Notes: generated from the sequence alone by a model not told the origin. DNA of 64,000 nt from Candidatus Poribacteria bacterium (GCA_022826805.1 JAJDUH010000045.1:1-64000), one strand, 5' to 3'. Counted from the stretch's first letter, positions 7,991 through 17,152 are shown. Made by a program: numbers and translations.

Positions 7991-10900
7991 TCAGACTCCA
8001 TCCCACAAAACCGCATCAATCACCGCCATAACCCCAAGCGTCTCCGCAACAGCCACCAGAATCGCACGATACCGCCGGACATCTTCATGACTTAAGACCT
8101 TTCCTCGCCTATCTTTTAGCCACTTCTCACACACCTGATACGAACCAATTTCGTATTCCCACACCTCAACAGGCACATCCGTGAAATATTGGGTCGGATT
8201 AATCCAAACCTTCTCGTCCATATAACGCACCCGTCCGACAACTCCATCCCCTTCACCCTCAAACCGATGCACTGCCGGAACCCCTCTTCCTGTAGGAGCG
8301 ACCTCCGGCCGCGATGCTTTCAAGAGATGCCAATCCATCAGACGTTGCCCCAACGCTGCAAGTGTACAAAACTGCTCAATGTCTTGTGGTAAAGGGATAC
8401 GCGGAAAATCGTATTTCAGGAAATCATAATAGCGTTCGCGATAGGTTGGACTGTACAAGATGGCATAGATATAAGCGAGAATCTCCTCAGGTGAAACACT
8501 TTCGGGCAGATTAAACGGCGCAACCTGTGGGAGTTCCAACGCCTCCGAGAGCGCGGTGAGAAAAGCAGGTTTGAAATTCAACGAACGCTCCGTCGAGAGT
8601 CCTAATTCCTCTGGATTCGGATACAGGTAAAGCGGGAATACATGAGTCGGTCCATCCCGATTCGAGATACAATTCCCATCGGTAATTCCGTCAGTAACTA
8701 AGACGTGTTGCCATGTGGTAGCACTCCGAATGATACGGTGTGTACAAAGGGCAAGGTTTTCATCCACAAGGAGATGTCGCATAATCGCAAGTCGTGGCAT
8801 ACAGTGAAACCCACGGGACTGTCCTGTATAGTAGGTATACCGTATGTCAAACGGACGATAATTGATTGGAACAATGTGTTGTTCTGTTTCAGGATGATTT
8901 TGAAGATCTGCTTGGGCGAGACGGATTTGCCAGTCACGTCTATCCCTCGGCAGCCTATATTGTTGCCGTGCCTCAGATTCAGAGAGCGACACAAAATCAG
9001 TAACAGTAGCGCGTACTGCTTCTGGGGTGTTATGAATAGTTAGTCTGTCTCGTGCTGTTATTATCCCAATTGAACTTGCCTGAAAGATGTCAGTTAGTTC
9101 CCAACATGCTCTGTATTCTTCTATATGTTGATCGTGACGTGGCACAAAATGATAAAACGGTGAATCAGGCGTTAGTTCTGTCCACGTCGTGGTTTGAACA
9201 TCAGTGTGTGAGAGGGTCGCGTATTTTTCAGACCGACTTCCCCACAAGTCAGTATAATAGATCTTTGCTGGTGTGACGTTATCACGTTCCTTAACACACA
9301 ACAGAATTGCAGTGCCTTGCTGAATATCAAAGACATTTTCATCGGTTTCACCATCAGGTATAATTTCTCCGATTCTGCTGCTACCGTGCAAATTAAAACA
9401 ATAGATAGTATTGAAACTGTTCATCAAGCTTTGCCGCATACCGCGAAAGATGATACCGTACAAAAATCCGTTATTTACAATATAGCCAACAATACCCTCA
9501 CCGTTTTTGTCAATTCTCCACTGTGCCCACCGGACGAATTTCACATAGTCACCCTGAAGTGCTTGGAGGTTTTGCTCGGTCATCGGTGTTCCATCAACAT
9601 TCCTATAATTTTCCATTAGGCGTCCAATGAAATTTAAACTTCCATCTCCGTCACGGCTTGGGTTGGCAGAACTTCTCTGATAGGGTGGATTCCCAAGAAT
9701 AACAAGGAGTGGTTCATCGCATTTCACCGACAACGCCGCATTCGCCTCCTCAGAGATAAACTCCGCGAAAGGTAACGTCGGCTGCATCTCTGCGGGTTGT
9801 TCCAAAGTATTCGTGAGATAGACGCGGAGACGTTCATCTGCACGCCAGCCTTGCGCTTGTAAAAACAGACTCAACTTCAGGTGTGCAATCGTATACGGCG
9901 CGACAAGGAGTTCAAATCCGAATAGCCTCTTGACCAGTTCGGCGTTGACATACTGCTGCCACTCCGCCGTGCCATAGGTTTGCGTCACCGACGCTTGGAT
10001 GTGTTCCAACACCGTCAACAGAAAACCGCCGGTTCCCGTCGCTGGGTCAAGGATGAGTGTGTCGTCATCAGCGAGACCGTCAGGTCTGTCCAACTCTGTT
10101 TTCAACAGACTATCCACAGACCTAACGATATAAGAGATAACCTGCGGCGGCGTGTAGTAGACACCCCGATCAACGCGCCGCTGCGGATCGTATTCAGCGA
10201 GAAAGGTCTCATAGAAATGGATAACCGGATCTTCAAGGTGATTCCCCGTAGCAAACGCCGTGCGGAGCATCTCCGTTGGGACGTTCCGGAGGAGGGTCGC
10301 GATGTCGTCCAGAATATAAGTGATGTTCGTTTCCAGTGTCGGGGAAGCAACGTGATAAAAGAGTTGAACGAGAAACGGGTTTGATCTCGGAAGTGCCTCG
10401 ACAGCGGTGTGACGTGAAAAGTGTGTTGCGTTTGGCAGTGTGCAGCGCGCAGCGAACAACCCATAAGCGAGGGTCTGGGCGTACATATCAGCGAAATCGT
10501 CAGAGGTCAACGTAGACAGGAGGAGCTCCTTGAACGCCGAGAACATCCTATAAATATCGCTACCTTCATCGGCGAGCGTCGTAGCGACCTGTGTCTGGAG
10601 TTCACGCGTCCGTCTGGCGAGGTATCTCGCGAGTGCCTCTGGTGTGGCAATCTGGACAGGTCCGGCATTCAGAAACCGCTCCAATAACACCTCTAAATCT
10701 TCAGTTTCCTCATCAACCCGTGCCTCTGCACGCAGCTGCCCGTCTGTCCACAACTGGAAATCGACGAAATTTGTAAGGATAAAGTTATCAAGATTTTCAA
10801 TGAAGCGATCGTTCTGTTCTCTGGCGTGTCCTGTCAGATTGTTCAGGTCTCTACCGTATCTTTCTGCCTCAATATAGCCGATGGGTAGCAATCCATCCAT

Positions 10901-11158
10901 GGCAACGAAATCCGGCGCGCCGATCTGGTTCAATCGCCTCGGCTCTTGTGTGAATGTGATGGGGTCTCTACCGAAGTGGTGAGCGGATAGTTCTTCAAAG
11001 AAGGTTTGGAGGTGTGGAAATAGGGAGAGTTCTGGCGTTGCGGTGTCAGTCGTTTGTGTTTGATGTATCCTCTGTAGATAACGGTTGCAACGTGTTTGAA
11101 AGTTCATATTCTGCGTGGCGGTCAGTCTGGTTAGGTTAGTAATGTTAACTTGGAACAA
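7991..11158 (-). CDS. Type IIG/ISP-like restriction-modification enzyme (N6-adenine methylase fusion)
   Basis: A 1055-residue single-chain enzyme combining nuclease, methylase and specificity parts. The N-terminal nuclease-like part has P82-D83-F84 and then I96-E97-A98-E99-R100. The gamma-class adenine methylase has SAM motif I DPATGTGGF near residue 370 and catalytic NPPY near 490. The C-terminus (about 620-1055) would be the target-recognition region. No helicase domain is seen, so it is closer to type IIG/L than to a full type ISP enzyme. The nuclease motif reads E-x-E where ExK is usual, so cleavage may be lost. The open frame starts with TTG; the ATG at 11105-11107 is an alternative. A repeat-derived stretch lies near residue 953. 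Confidence 0.85.
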   Translation of the reverse strand: MFQVNITNLTRLTATQNMNFQTRCNRYLQRIHQTQTTDTATPELSLFPHLQTFFEELSAHHFGRDPITFTQEPRRLNQIGAPDFVAMDGLLPIGYIEAERYGRDLNNLTGHAREQNDRFIENLDNFILTNFVDFQLWTDGQLRAEARVDEETEDLEVLLERFLNAGPVQIATPEALARYLARRTRELQTQVATTLADEGSDIYRMFSAFKELLLSTLTSDDFADMYAQTLAYGLFAARCTLPNATHFSRHTAVEALPRSNPFLVQLFYHVASPTLETNITYILDDIATLLRNVPTEMLRTAFATGNHLEDPVIHFYETFLAEYDPQRRVDRGVYYTPPQVISYIVRSVDSLLKTELDRPDGLADDDTLILDPATGTGGFLLTVLEHIQASVTQTYGTAEWQQYVNAELVKRLFGFELLVAPYTIAHLKLSLFLQAQGWRADERLRVYLTNTLEQPAEMQPTLPFAEFISEEANAALSVKCDEPLLVILGNPPYQRSSANPSRDGDGSLNFIGRLMENYRNVDGTPMTEQNLQALQGDYVKFVRWAQWRIDKNGEGIVGYIVNNGFLYGIIFRGMRQSLMNSFNTIYCFNLHGSSRIGEIIPDGETDENVFDIQQGTAILLCVKERDNVTPAKIYYTDLWGSRSEKYATLSHTDVQTTTWTELTPDSPFYHFVPRHDQHIEEYRACWELTDIFQASSIGIITARDRLTIHNTPEAVRATVTDFVSLSESEARQQYRLPRDRRDWQIRLAQADLQNHPETEQHIVPINYRPFDIRYTYYTGQSRGFHCMPRLAIMRHLLVDENLALCTHRIIRSATTWQHVLVTDGITDGNCISNRDGPTHVFPLYLYPNPEELGLSTERSLNFKPAFLTALSEALELPQVAPFNLPESVSPEEILAYIYAILYSPTYRERYYDFLKYDFPRIPLPQDIEQFCTLAALGQRLMDWHLLKASRPEVAPTGRGVPAVHRFEGEGDGVVGRVRYMDEKVWINPTQYFTDVPVEVWEYEIGSYQVCEKWLKDRRGKVLSHEDVRRYRAILVAVAETLGVMAVIDAVLWDGV
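8291..8314. repeat. REP-like word inside the type IIG coding region
   Basis: TGTAGGAGCGACCTCCGGCC and the following GCGA match the intergenic repeat at 6597-6622 in its conserved ends. On the minus strand it is translated in frame as SRPEVAPTGR near residue 953. Confidence 0.6.
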
Positions 11159-11306
11159 ATTGTATGTCTTGGCGAAATTTTCTAAACCTGCCTCTGCATT
11201 ATACGCTTTTTAGGTCTTATATGCAAGGTCTTTTGTCAGGGCTATAGGGCTATTTATGGTGGATTTAAAAAATAAATAGACATATCAGTGCGGTTGCTCA
11301 ACCCGC

Positions 11307-11335
11307 TTGACAATGAAAGAGCAAGGTGGTATGCT
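11307..11335 (+). promoter_or_regulatory. Sigma70-type promoter for the ATPase-DarTG operon
   Basis: TTGACA at 11307-11312 and TATGCT at 11330-11335 are 17 bases apart. Transcription would begin near 11342, which makes the GTG at 11345 unlikely and supports the ATG at 11381. Confidence 0.7.
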
Positions 11336-11380
11336 TATTAAGAGGTGCTAAATTTTGGTACTACAGCGTGGGGTAGAGAA

Positions 11381-12994
11381 ATGAAACGCTTTGGAACACA
11401 AGGTCCCGTTCATCCAACGAAAAACTATGTCGTCAGCCGCACTGCCGAACTCACAGACTTCATCAGGCGCGTCAAAGAGGGACGTTACATCGTTATCTTT
11501 GCACCACGACAGACCGGTAAAACGACCTTTTTCCAACGCGCCTTAGACGTATTCACAGCGGAAGAACCGGCGTACTTCCCAATCCCGTTGAATTTTGAGG
11601 TATATGAGGATTGCTCCCCCTCGGTTTTTTACGGCGGTCTCTACGAGGATCTTCGCGAGGAGATAGAAAATGTTTTTAATCGGCGCGGCGCCGTCTTTTC
11701 TGAAGCATTGACGGAATTTTTGGAGAACGTAAGGATAACCGATCATCTCTCAATGCAAAGATTCTTCAGAAATTTTTCCAAACTCTTGGGTGATCAGCGC
11801 GTAATCCTTATCATAGACGAGTTTGACGGCATCCCGAAGGAAGCAATAAGAGGTTTTCTGCATTCACTCCGCCGTATCTATGTCTCAAACGCCGTTTCTC
11901 GATGTCCGCACAGTGTCGGCATTGTTGGTGTCAAGAGTATTACGCAGCTCAACTACGACAGATCCATCTCCCCATTTAATATTCAAGATGAGTTCAACTT
12001 ACCGAACTTTACCCTGGTACAGGTGCAAGAACTCCTTGGACAATATACAGAAGAAGTCGGGCAATCATTTGCCCCTGAGGTAATTGAATCTATTCATAAA
12101 CAAACTGCCGGACAACCTGTGCTCGTGAACCGATTCGCCCAGATCCTCACGGAAGAACTGGACATTCCAAAAACCGAAACAATTAACCGCGACCACTTCG
12201 CACAGGCACACGCGCAGCTCCTTGAAGAAAACAACGTTAATATTACACACCTGCTTACCAATATCCGCAAAAACCCACGTTTTGAAAGTCTGCTGATGCG
12301 CATCATGGAACATGATGAAGGAATAGGTTTCAACCTCGATGATAAGATCCTTAATGAACTCTCAACTTACGGAGTAATCGGAAAGAGTGCTGACGGTATG
12401 TGTGAGATTCTCAATCCGATTTATCTCTATCGTATTATGAGAGCGTTCAAGCCACCTATAAATGGATTGGAGCAGGAGTACTTTCCAGAAGATACTGTGG
12501 ATCCGTGTGCTGATTATCTCACATCTTCCGGACAAATTCAATTGGAGGCGTTACTGGACAACTTCCGAGATTTCATAACACGGGCAGGTTTCAGAATATT
12601 GCAGGTGCCAGATACACCGCAAGAATCAGTAGGACGACATCTCCTACTCGCCTATCTTGACGAGTTTGTGAGACGCATCGGCGGTATGATGCACATTGAA
12701 GTACAAACCGGGCGGGGCAGAATGGACATCCTTATCACCCACAATCAGCAAAAATACATCATTGAAACAAAGGTGTGGAGAGGCGATAGGCACTATCAAG
12801 CAGGAAAGAGACAACTTGCGGCATATTTGAAGTTAGAAGGAACAACGGAGGGATACTATGTTGTATTTGACCATCGCCAGGATCCCAAGTCACATCTGGA
12901 AACAGAAACGATTGATGGTATAACAGTTCGGAGTTATGTTATTCCTGTTGTGCAGGAACGTCCTTCAAATGAACGCCTCGTCTCCGAAAACTGA
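11381..12994 (+). CDS. AAA-like ATPase with C-terminal PD-(D/E)XK nuclease domain
   Basis: A 537-residue protein. The N-terminal ATPase of the AAA-like (STAND/archaeal-type) group has Walker A FAPRQTGKTTF at about 40-50 and Walker B VILIIDEFDG with D146-E147. A helical middle part follows. The C-terminus has HIEVQTGRGRMDILI with D449, then YIIETK with E462 and K464, which is the D...ExK of PD-(D/E)XK nucleases. The ATG at 11381 is used because the protein family begins MKRFGTQGPV and a ribosome site (GTAGAGAA) precedes it. Only 25 bases separate it from the DarT::DarG gene, so the two are probably one operon. Such ATPase-nuclease proteins are widespread and uncharacterised; a defence role is inferred from context. 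Confidence 0.85.
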   Translation: MKRFGTQGPVHPTKNYVVSRTAELTDFIRRVKEGRYIVIFAPRQTGKTTFFQRALDVFTAEEPAYFPIPLNFEVYEDCSPSVFYGGLYEDLREEIENVFNRRGAVFSEALTEFLENVRITDHLSMQRFFRNFSKLLGDQRVILIIDEFDGIPKEAIRGFLHSLRRIYVSNAVSRCPHSVGIVGVKSITQLNYDRSISPFNIQDEFNLPNFTLVQVQELLGQYTEEVGQSFAPEVIESIHKQTAGQPVLVNRFAQILTEELDIPKTETINRDHFAQAHAQLLEENNVNITHLLTNIRKNPRFESLLMRIMEHDEGIGFNLDDKILNELSTYGVIGKSADGMCEILNPIYLYRIMRAFKPPINGLEQEYFPEDTVDPCADYLTSSGQIQLEALLDNFRDFITRAGFRILQVPDTPQESVGRHLLLAYLDEFVRRIGGMMHIEVQTGRGRMDILITHNQQKYIIETKVWRGDRHYQAGKRQLAAYLKLEGTTEGYYVVFDHRQDPKSHLETETIDGITVRSYVIPVVQERPSNERLVSEN

Positions 12995-13019
12995 GATGAT
13001 TAGATATTAAGGGGTCATT

Positions 13020-14189
13020 ATGCAGAAGCCAGACATCAGGAACCTTTACTACATTACACACATAGACAATCTTCCCACCATCCTTGAAAAGGGCATTCTT
13101 TCTCACGAAAGAATTGAAGACGATCAGGTGCAACCCGCGCGCATTTATAACACAGACATTGTCAATAGCAGAAAAGAAAAAACGACACCCAGCCAAAAAA
13201 GTCTGTGGAGTTATGCAAACCTCTATTTTCAGGCACGCAATCCAATGATGTATCGTGTTGTTCATGAAAAGGGGGCTAAGGATTTAGCGGTAGTCAACGT
13301 TACTAAAGAAATTCTGCAAACACCTGGCATTTTTATCACCGACGGAAACGCCGCCAATGCTCCAACCCAATTTCATCTTCCTTCCAACGGATTAAAGGCA
13401 CTTCAACAGCAGTGGAAAATTGTGCAGAACGAATGGTGGAATACTCTCGACGGATCAAAACGCAAGATCATGGCAGAATGTCTGGTGCCCAATAGTGTTG
13501 GACCAGAGTTCATCAACTCAGTTTATGTTGCTGACGAAGAAACCCGAACGCGCGTATCCAAAATGATCGCTCCTCGCTCAATTCCTATCATCCCAGAACC
13601 CAAGATGTTCTTCCAACCAAACAGGAGGGATAAAATTGGAGAGAATATTTCGCTAATTGATGGCGATATGTTCTTTTCCACATTACAAACATTGACAATT
13701 AGCGTCAATCTCCAAGGCGTGATGGGGAAAGGGTTAGCCTCGCGTGCTAAGTATCAATTTCCAGATGTCTATGTAGCATATCAGGATGCCTGCCGCTCAA
13801 AACGTGTGACAGCAACAAAGCCATATCTTTATAAGCGAGAAGGTTCACTGGATGAGGAGTTAGCAGATCACAGCTTAGAACTTCACACGCCAAAGGCGGT
13901 TAAGTGGTTTTTGCTTTTCGCGACAAAGCGGAAGTGGCGGGAGAATTCACGCATGGAAGACATTGAAGGTGGGTTAAACTGGGTACAACGTAACTTTAAA
14001 GCACAAAATATCCAATCCCTCGCAATGCCTGCGCTTGGATGTGGATTGGGTGGGTTAGACTGGAAGGATGTGGGACCACTGATGTGCAAATATCTACATG
14101 GTATCGGCATCCATGTCGCAATCTATCTACCGAGAGAACGCGCAATATCACAGGAGTATTTAACAGAGTCACACCTCCTCGCCCGCTGA
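13020..14189 (+). CDS. DarT::DarG fusion (DNA ADP-ribosyltransferase toxin plus macrodomain antitoxin)
   Basis: A 389-residue protein joining two domains normally encoded separately. Residues 1-195 match DarT (DUF4433), which ADP-ribosylates thymidine in single-stranded DNA using NAD. Seen are LYYITHIDNLPTILEKGIL (H14, N17), R51 after IYNTDIVNS, YFQARNPMMY at 69-78, and MAECLVP with E153 in place of the catalytic glutamate. Residues 208-389 match the DarG macrodomain that removes the mark: ISLIDGDMF, ISVNLQGVMGKGLA at 227-240 and ALGCGLGGLDW at 338-348. It is in an operon behind an ATPase-nuclease gene, and a restriction enzyme lies just across the divergent promoter. DarTG systems defend against phage; here toxin and antidote are covalently tied. 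Active-site residue assignments are by eye. Confidence 0.85.
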   Translation: MQKPDIRNLYYITHIDNLPTILEKGILSHERIEDDQVQPARIYNTDIVNSRKEKTTPSQKSLWSYANLYFQARNPMMYRVVHEKGAKDLAVVNVTKEILQTPGIFITDGNAANAPTQFHLPSNGLKALQQQWKIVQNEWWNTLDGSKRKIMAECLVPNSVGPEFINSVYVADEETRTRVSKMIAPRSIPIIPEPKMFFQPNRRDKIGENISLIDGDMFFSTLQTLTISVNLQGVMGKGLASRAKYQFPDVYVAYQDACRSKRVTATKPYLYKREGSLDEELADHSLELHTPKAVKWFLLFATKRKWRENSRMEDIEGGLNWVQRNFKAQNIQSLAMPALGCGLGGLDWKDVGPLMCKYLHGIGIHVAIYLPRERAISQEYLTESHLLAR

Positions 14190-14245
14190 GAAGAAGTGAG
14201 TTTCTCTATCTATGCTACAACAATTGGCACAGACTAACAAATCAA

Positions 14246-14273
14246 CGGTATGAAGTCCGTATGGACTTCACCG
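14246..14273. terminator. Convergent-gene hairpin
   Basis: TGAAGTCC at 14251-14258 and GGACTTCA at 14263-14270 form a perfect 8-bp stem with loop GTAT, extended by CGG/CCG. It lies between two converging genes and may end transcription from both sides, though it lacks a T-run. Confidence 0.5.
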
Positions 14274-14297
14274 TATGTTACAAAGGTAGCCCCTTAT

Positions 14298-16448
14298 CTA
14301 CATCCGAACATAGCTCTCGCGAGGCACATCCAGATCGGCGAGCACGTCCTGACCCACTTGCAGAAACCTACCGTTCAACATCACAAATTGAACGCCAGCA
14401 CCAGCAGCACGTCTCCGCAAGAACAGATATTCCCCGACAAACCGAATATCCGCCGCCGACATCTCCGCCAAACCGTCGTCGGAAATGAGAAATGTGTCTG
14501 TGGTATCAGGCAAGTCGATGGTGAAACCCGTCCCCAAGACATCCGCATCCGTACGCACCGAAATACCAGAAAGCGTCGGATGCGTTTTGACAGTAGGTCG
14601 CATCGGAAAGAGAAGCGTATTCAGCACTGTAGGTGATTCGCTATTACACCGATAGATAACAGTTCCTCCATCTAACGCTACAGTCAGGTTCGTTGTATCC
14701 GTTGCACCAATGAAAAGATTACTTCGGCGTGGTGCCTGTGTCCAAGCATATCCCGAATCAGGCGAGATGTGGAGGGTTGCCTCACTACCGAAATGGAAAA
14801 CCTGTTCCAATGCCCCTGTCTCTCCACGCAGCACAAGGTCGTGCAAGATGAAGTATTCACCTTTGAGATAGAAAACAGCGCGTTTGTGGTGAATGTCCTG
14901 GGCTTGTGCGGTTTCAGACCTTGGCGTTAGCACACGCCATTTTTCGAGCCAATCAAATACCGGCGTCGTTATCCACTGTGTATCAGGGGCATCAACGCTT
15001 AAGGGTATACTTTCAAGCACACATACCGACCCTGCTGCTAATTCTTGTCCGTGTGCATAGAGTGAAAGACTTGATGATGTATCCGCATCGTTTGCCTTCT
15101 GCGGATAGGCATCGAAAAATAGGTATTGCGAGTCAGCGTCCCAGTTATTTCGCATCACGTAACACCCAGTCTCAGGGAGCGCGTGCGAGGTTGTATCGGG
15201 GTAAGGAAAATCCTCTCGCCGAAAATCACTATCAGCGATGGTGCAAAGTTCAACGACATCGAAATTCGGAGCAGGAAGCGGAGCGAGTGGTGGAAATGAA
15301 CAATCAGGGAGGCTTAAATGGATACAGGTCTCTATCTGTTTTTCAAGAGCTTCTTTAAGATAGTGGACACGCGCCGCGGGCTCTCCGTATACAGAGAGAA
15401 ATCTGGCAAAATCAGCGATCGCCTCTACTTGTGCGCGTAGCGTCCGATCTTTGTGAAAACCGTCAGAATGGAAGAATGTATCCACTATCCACTGATAACG
15501 GCGCAACGCCAACATGCCAAGTTGTTCACTACTACAGAATTCGGGAAATAGGTGCGCGGTAATACCGATCTCTGTGGTCGCTCTGATAACAGGAATGGGA
15601 TGGATAGACAATCGGAGTAGACACTCAAGATAGGTCTTGGCAGTGGCATAAGTATCAGATCTTTCTAACAGACCGGAATCGGGATTACAAATCCTCCCTA
15701 CAAAATCCTTTAGAAACTGACGACGGAAGGCGGTATATGCGGATTTTGCAGCGGGTATATCGTTTGCGAAGACAGCAGATTTCACGGTTTCCATCCGTGG
15801 AAAATCAAGGTTGAGCGCGTCAAAAAAATAGCGATCACTTAGCGGCAATTTGTATCGGTTTTGAGGCGTAAAGTTACGTCCGAGAACGGCGTTATAGGCG
15901 GTAATCGCGCTGTCTAAAATGGCAAGGTTTCGTGCATCCGCCAGCGAAAAAGCAACATCAATCGGGAGCGTAAGATGGGAATCTGTAGACGTAGGAGCGA
16001 CTTCCGCAAGGACAGCCGAAACCCTTCCGAACCCAGCGAGTCGCCAGAGTTCAGATTGTGGTAACGCCGCACAGACACCCCCTGCTAATGCCAACGCACT
16101 TCCGGCTTCAAGTCTCGGACGAGGTTCCCCATCTGGATAGGCATAGAGATATTCGACATGCTCCAATAGGATACGGGCAAGCTCCAAGTATCCAGCATCA
16201 AGAAGAGATTCATGTGCAGCAACCGCAACCGCTTCAACAATCCGCGCGGCAACCGATTCCAACCGCCATGCTGGGTTTTGCGGTGAGAACACAACTGGTG
16301 TCGGATCCGCTTCTGCGAAGGTGTAAAGCTCCTCAAAATCAGCGATCGGCTCCAGTTGTTCGATGACAGGCACCTTGTGTTTCGCAAGTTCATCTGCGAT
16401 TAGACGAATATGCCCAGTTCGGAGCGTTGTCCATTCCTCAAGCGACAT
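14298..16448 (-). CDS. Heparinase II/III-like protein
   Basis: A 716-residue protein with the two-part layout of heparinase II/III or alginate-lyase-like polysaccharide lyases. An alpha-helical barrel (about 1-390) carries repeated hydrophobic helices such as RYQWIVDTFFHSDGFHKD, where the family usually has its active-site histidine and aromatic residues. A C-terminal beta-sandwich (about 400-716) begins ETGCYVMRNNWDADSQYLFF. The usual H.H.D metal or substrate motif of this region is poorly preserved (DADTSSSLSL), so it may be a divergent lyase or a non-catalytic homologue. No signal peptide is visible. A repeat-derived word, EVAPT, is encoded at about 15990-16007. A promoter lies just upstream. 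Confidence 0.75.
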   Translation of the reverse strand: MSLEEWTTLRTGHIRLIADELAKHKVPVIEQLEPIADFEELYTFAEADPTPVVFSPQNPAWRLESVAARIVEAVAVAAHESLLDAGYLELARILLEHVEYLYAYPDGEPRPRLEAGSALALAGGVCAALPQSELWRLAGFGRVSAVLAEVAPTSTDSHLTLPIDVAFSLADARNLAILDSAITAYNAVLGRNFTPQNRYKLPLSDRYFFDALNLDFPRMETVKSAVFANDIPAAKSAYTAFRRQFLKDFVGRICNPDSGLLERSDTYATAKTYLECLLRLSIHPIPVIRATTEIGITAHLFPEFCSSEQLGMLALRRYQWIVDTFFHSDGFHKDRTLRAQVEAIADFARFLSVYGEPAARVHYLKEALEKQIETCIHLSLPDCSFPPLAPLPAPNFDVVELCTIADSDFRREDFPYPDTTSHALPETGCYVMRNNWDADSQYLFFDAYPQKANDADTSSSLSLYAHGQELAAGSVCVLESIPLSVDAPDTQWITTPVFDWLEKWRVLTPRSETAQAQDIHHKRAVFYLKGEYFILHDLVLRGETGALEQVFHFGSEATLHISPDSGYAWTQAPRRSNLFIGATDTTNLTVALDGGTVIYRCNSESPTVLNTLLFPMRPTVKTHPTLSGISVRTDADVLGTGFTIDLPDTTDTFLISDDGLAEMSAADIRFVGEYLFLRRRAAGAGVQFVMLNGRFLQVGQDVLADLDVPRESYVRM
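15990..16007. repeat. REP-like word inside the heparinase-like gene
   Basis: CGTAGGAGCGACTTCCGC resembles 8291-8308 and is read in frame on the minus strand as part of AEVAPT, the same peptide encoded by the copy in the type IIG gene. Confidence 0.5.
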
Positions 16449-16475
16449 TTGATCACCCCTTTCAAACGAACGCGT

Positions 16476-16504
16476 ATGATACCAGCATTAAAGCAACTTA
16501 CCAA
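16476..16504 (-). promoter_or_regulatory. Sigma70-type promoter for the heparinase-like gene
   Basis: On the minus strand TTGGTA (16504-16499) and TATCAT (16481-16476) are separated by 17 bases, 28 bases before the ATG at 16448. Confidence 0.6.
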
Positions 16505-16537
16505 GCTTTTTATGGAGGTTTGGATGACTTATTCTAT

Positions 16538-16747
16538 TTAAGATTGGCGACTTGCTGTATGCTTGTCAATCAATTCAAGGACAACTGGTACTAATTCATT
16601 AGGAACCGCCATCAGGGTACTGGATTCATCCTGAAACGCAGCCTCATCCTCAGCGACAGCTTCTTCCTCCGTCTGCTGCTCGTAATGTGCGATGACATTA
16701 CGCACGCGCGCTTCATCCCAACCAGGGGGAAATTCGTTAAGTTTCAT
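16538..16747 (-). CDS. Small acidic protein, likely antitoxin of the adjacent pair
   Basis: A 69-residue acidic protein (EEEAVAEDEAAFQDE in the middle) whose ATG overlaps the stop of the preceding gene by four bases (16744-16747), implying coupled translation. The C-terminus VPNELVPVVLELIDKH is a predicted helix, as in many antitoxins that bind a basic toxin. I do not recognise a named family. The antitoxin role is inferred from size, charge and the toxin-first gene order. Confidence 0.6.
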   Translation of the reverse strand: MKLNEFPPGWDEARVRNVIAHYEQQTEEEAVAEDEAAFQDESSTLMAVPNELVPVVLELIDKHTASRQS

Positions 16748-17031
16748 CGTCTGTTTCTCCTCCGCTGTCGGCGACGGTACGCCCTTAGGGGTCTCCCCGT
16801 CAATTCGTATGCTGTAATTACAAAAATACTATCGGGATACGGGTCTGGAACGTAGATAACTCGTAAATATCGTCCTGCTTGCGTTTGACCTACCACGACT
16901 CTTGACCTACCACGCCCTGACCGGTTTTCACCAGGATTCAATAACACATCTTCAACCTCGTTCTCATCAACATCATGATTATAAATATGGGGTAGTCTGG
17001 TTTCTGGATCTCGGAAGAAGCGAATGTTCAT
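16744..17031 (-). CDS. DUF4258/BrnT-like small toxin-fold protein
   Basis: A roughly 95-residue basic protein. The pattern IRFFRDPETRLPHIYNHDV, then a helix ENEVEDVLLNP, then two beta strands with RYLRVIYVPDP and IFVITAYELTG matches the small DUF4258/BrnT-like family with a RelE/BrnT fold. The tail is nearly all Arg (YRRRQRRRNRR). I chose the ATG at 17029-17031; the open frame also allows GTG at 17035-17037. It is followed by an overlapping acidic partner, which suggests a toxin-antitoxin pair. Confidence 0.65.
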   Translation of the reverse strand: MNIRFFRDPETRLPHIYNHDVDENEVEDVLLNPGENRSGRGRSRVVVGQTQAGRYLRVIYVPDPYPDSIFVITAYELTGRPLRAYRRRQRRRNRR

Positions 17032-17152
17032 TTGCACCTGCCTTTAGAGCAATTATAATATACATCACATCAAAATCGCAAATTATTTTTGATTTGCCCA
17101 TTTGACCTACCCACTTCACATCTTAACCAAGAACTGGAAACCGACTGTTAAG

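Noticed and set aside
14039..14636. Two plus-strand open frames after the DarT::DarG gene
   Set aside because: They run over the end of that gene and antisense to the heparinase-like gene; composition is low-complexity and no family is recognisable.
16902..17105. Additional small gene opposite the toxin-antitoxin pair
   Set aside because: It is antisense to the better-supported DUF4258-like gene.
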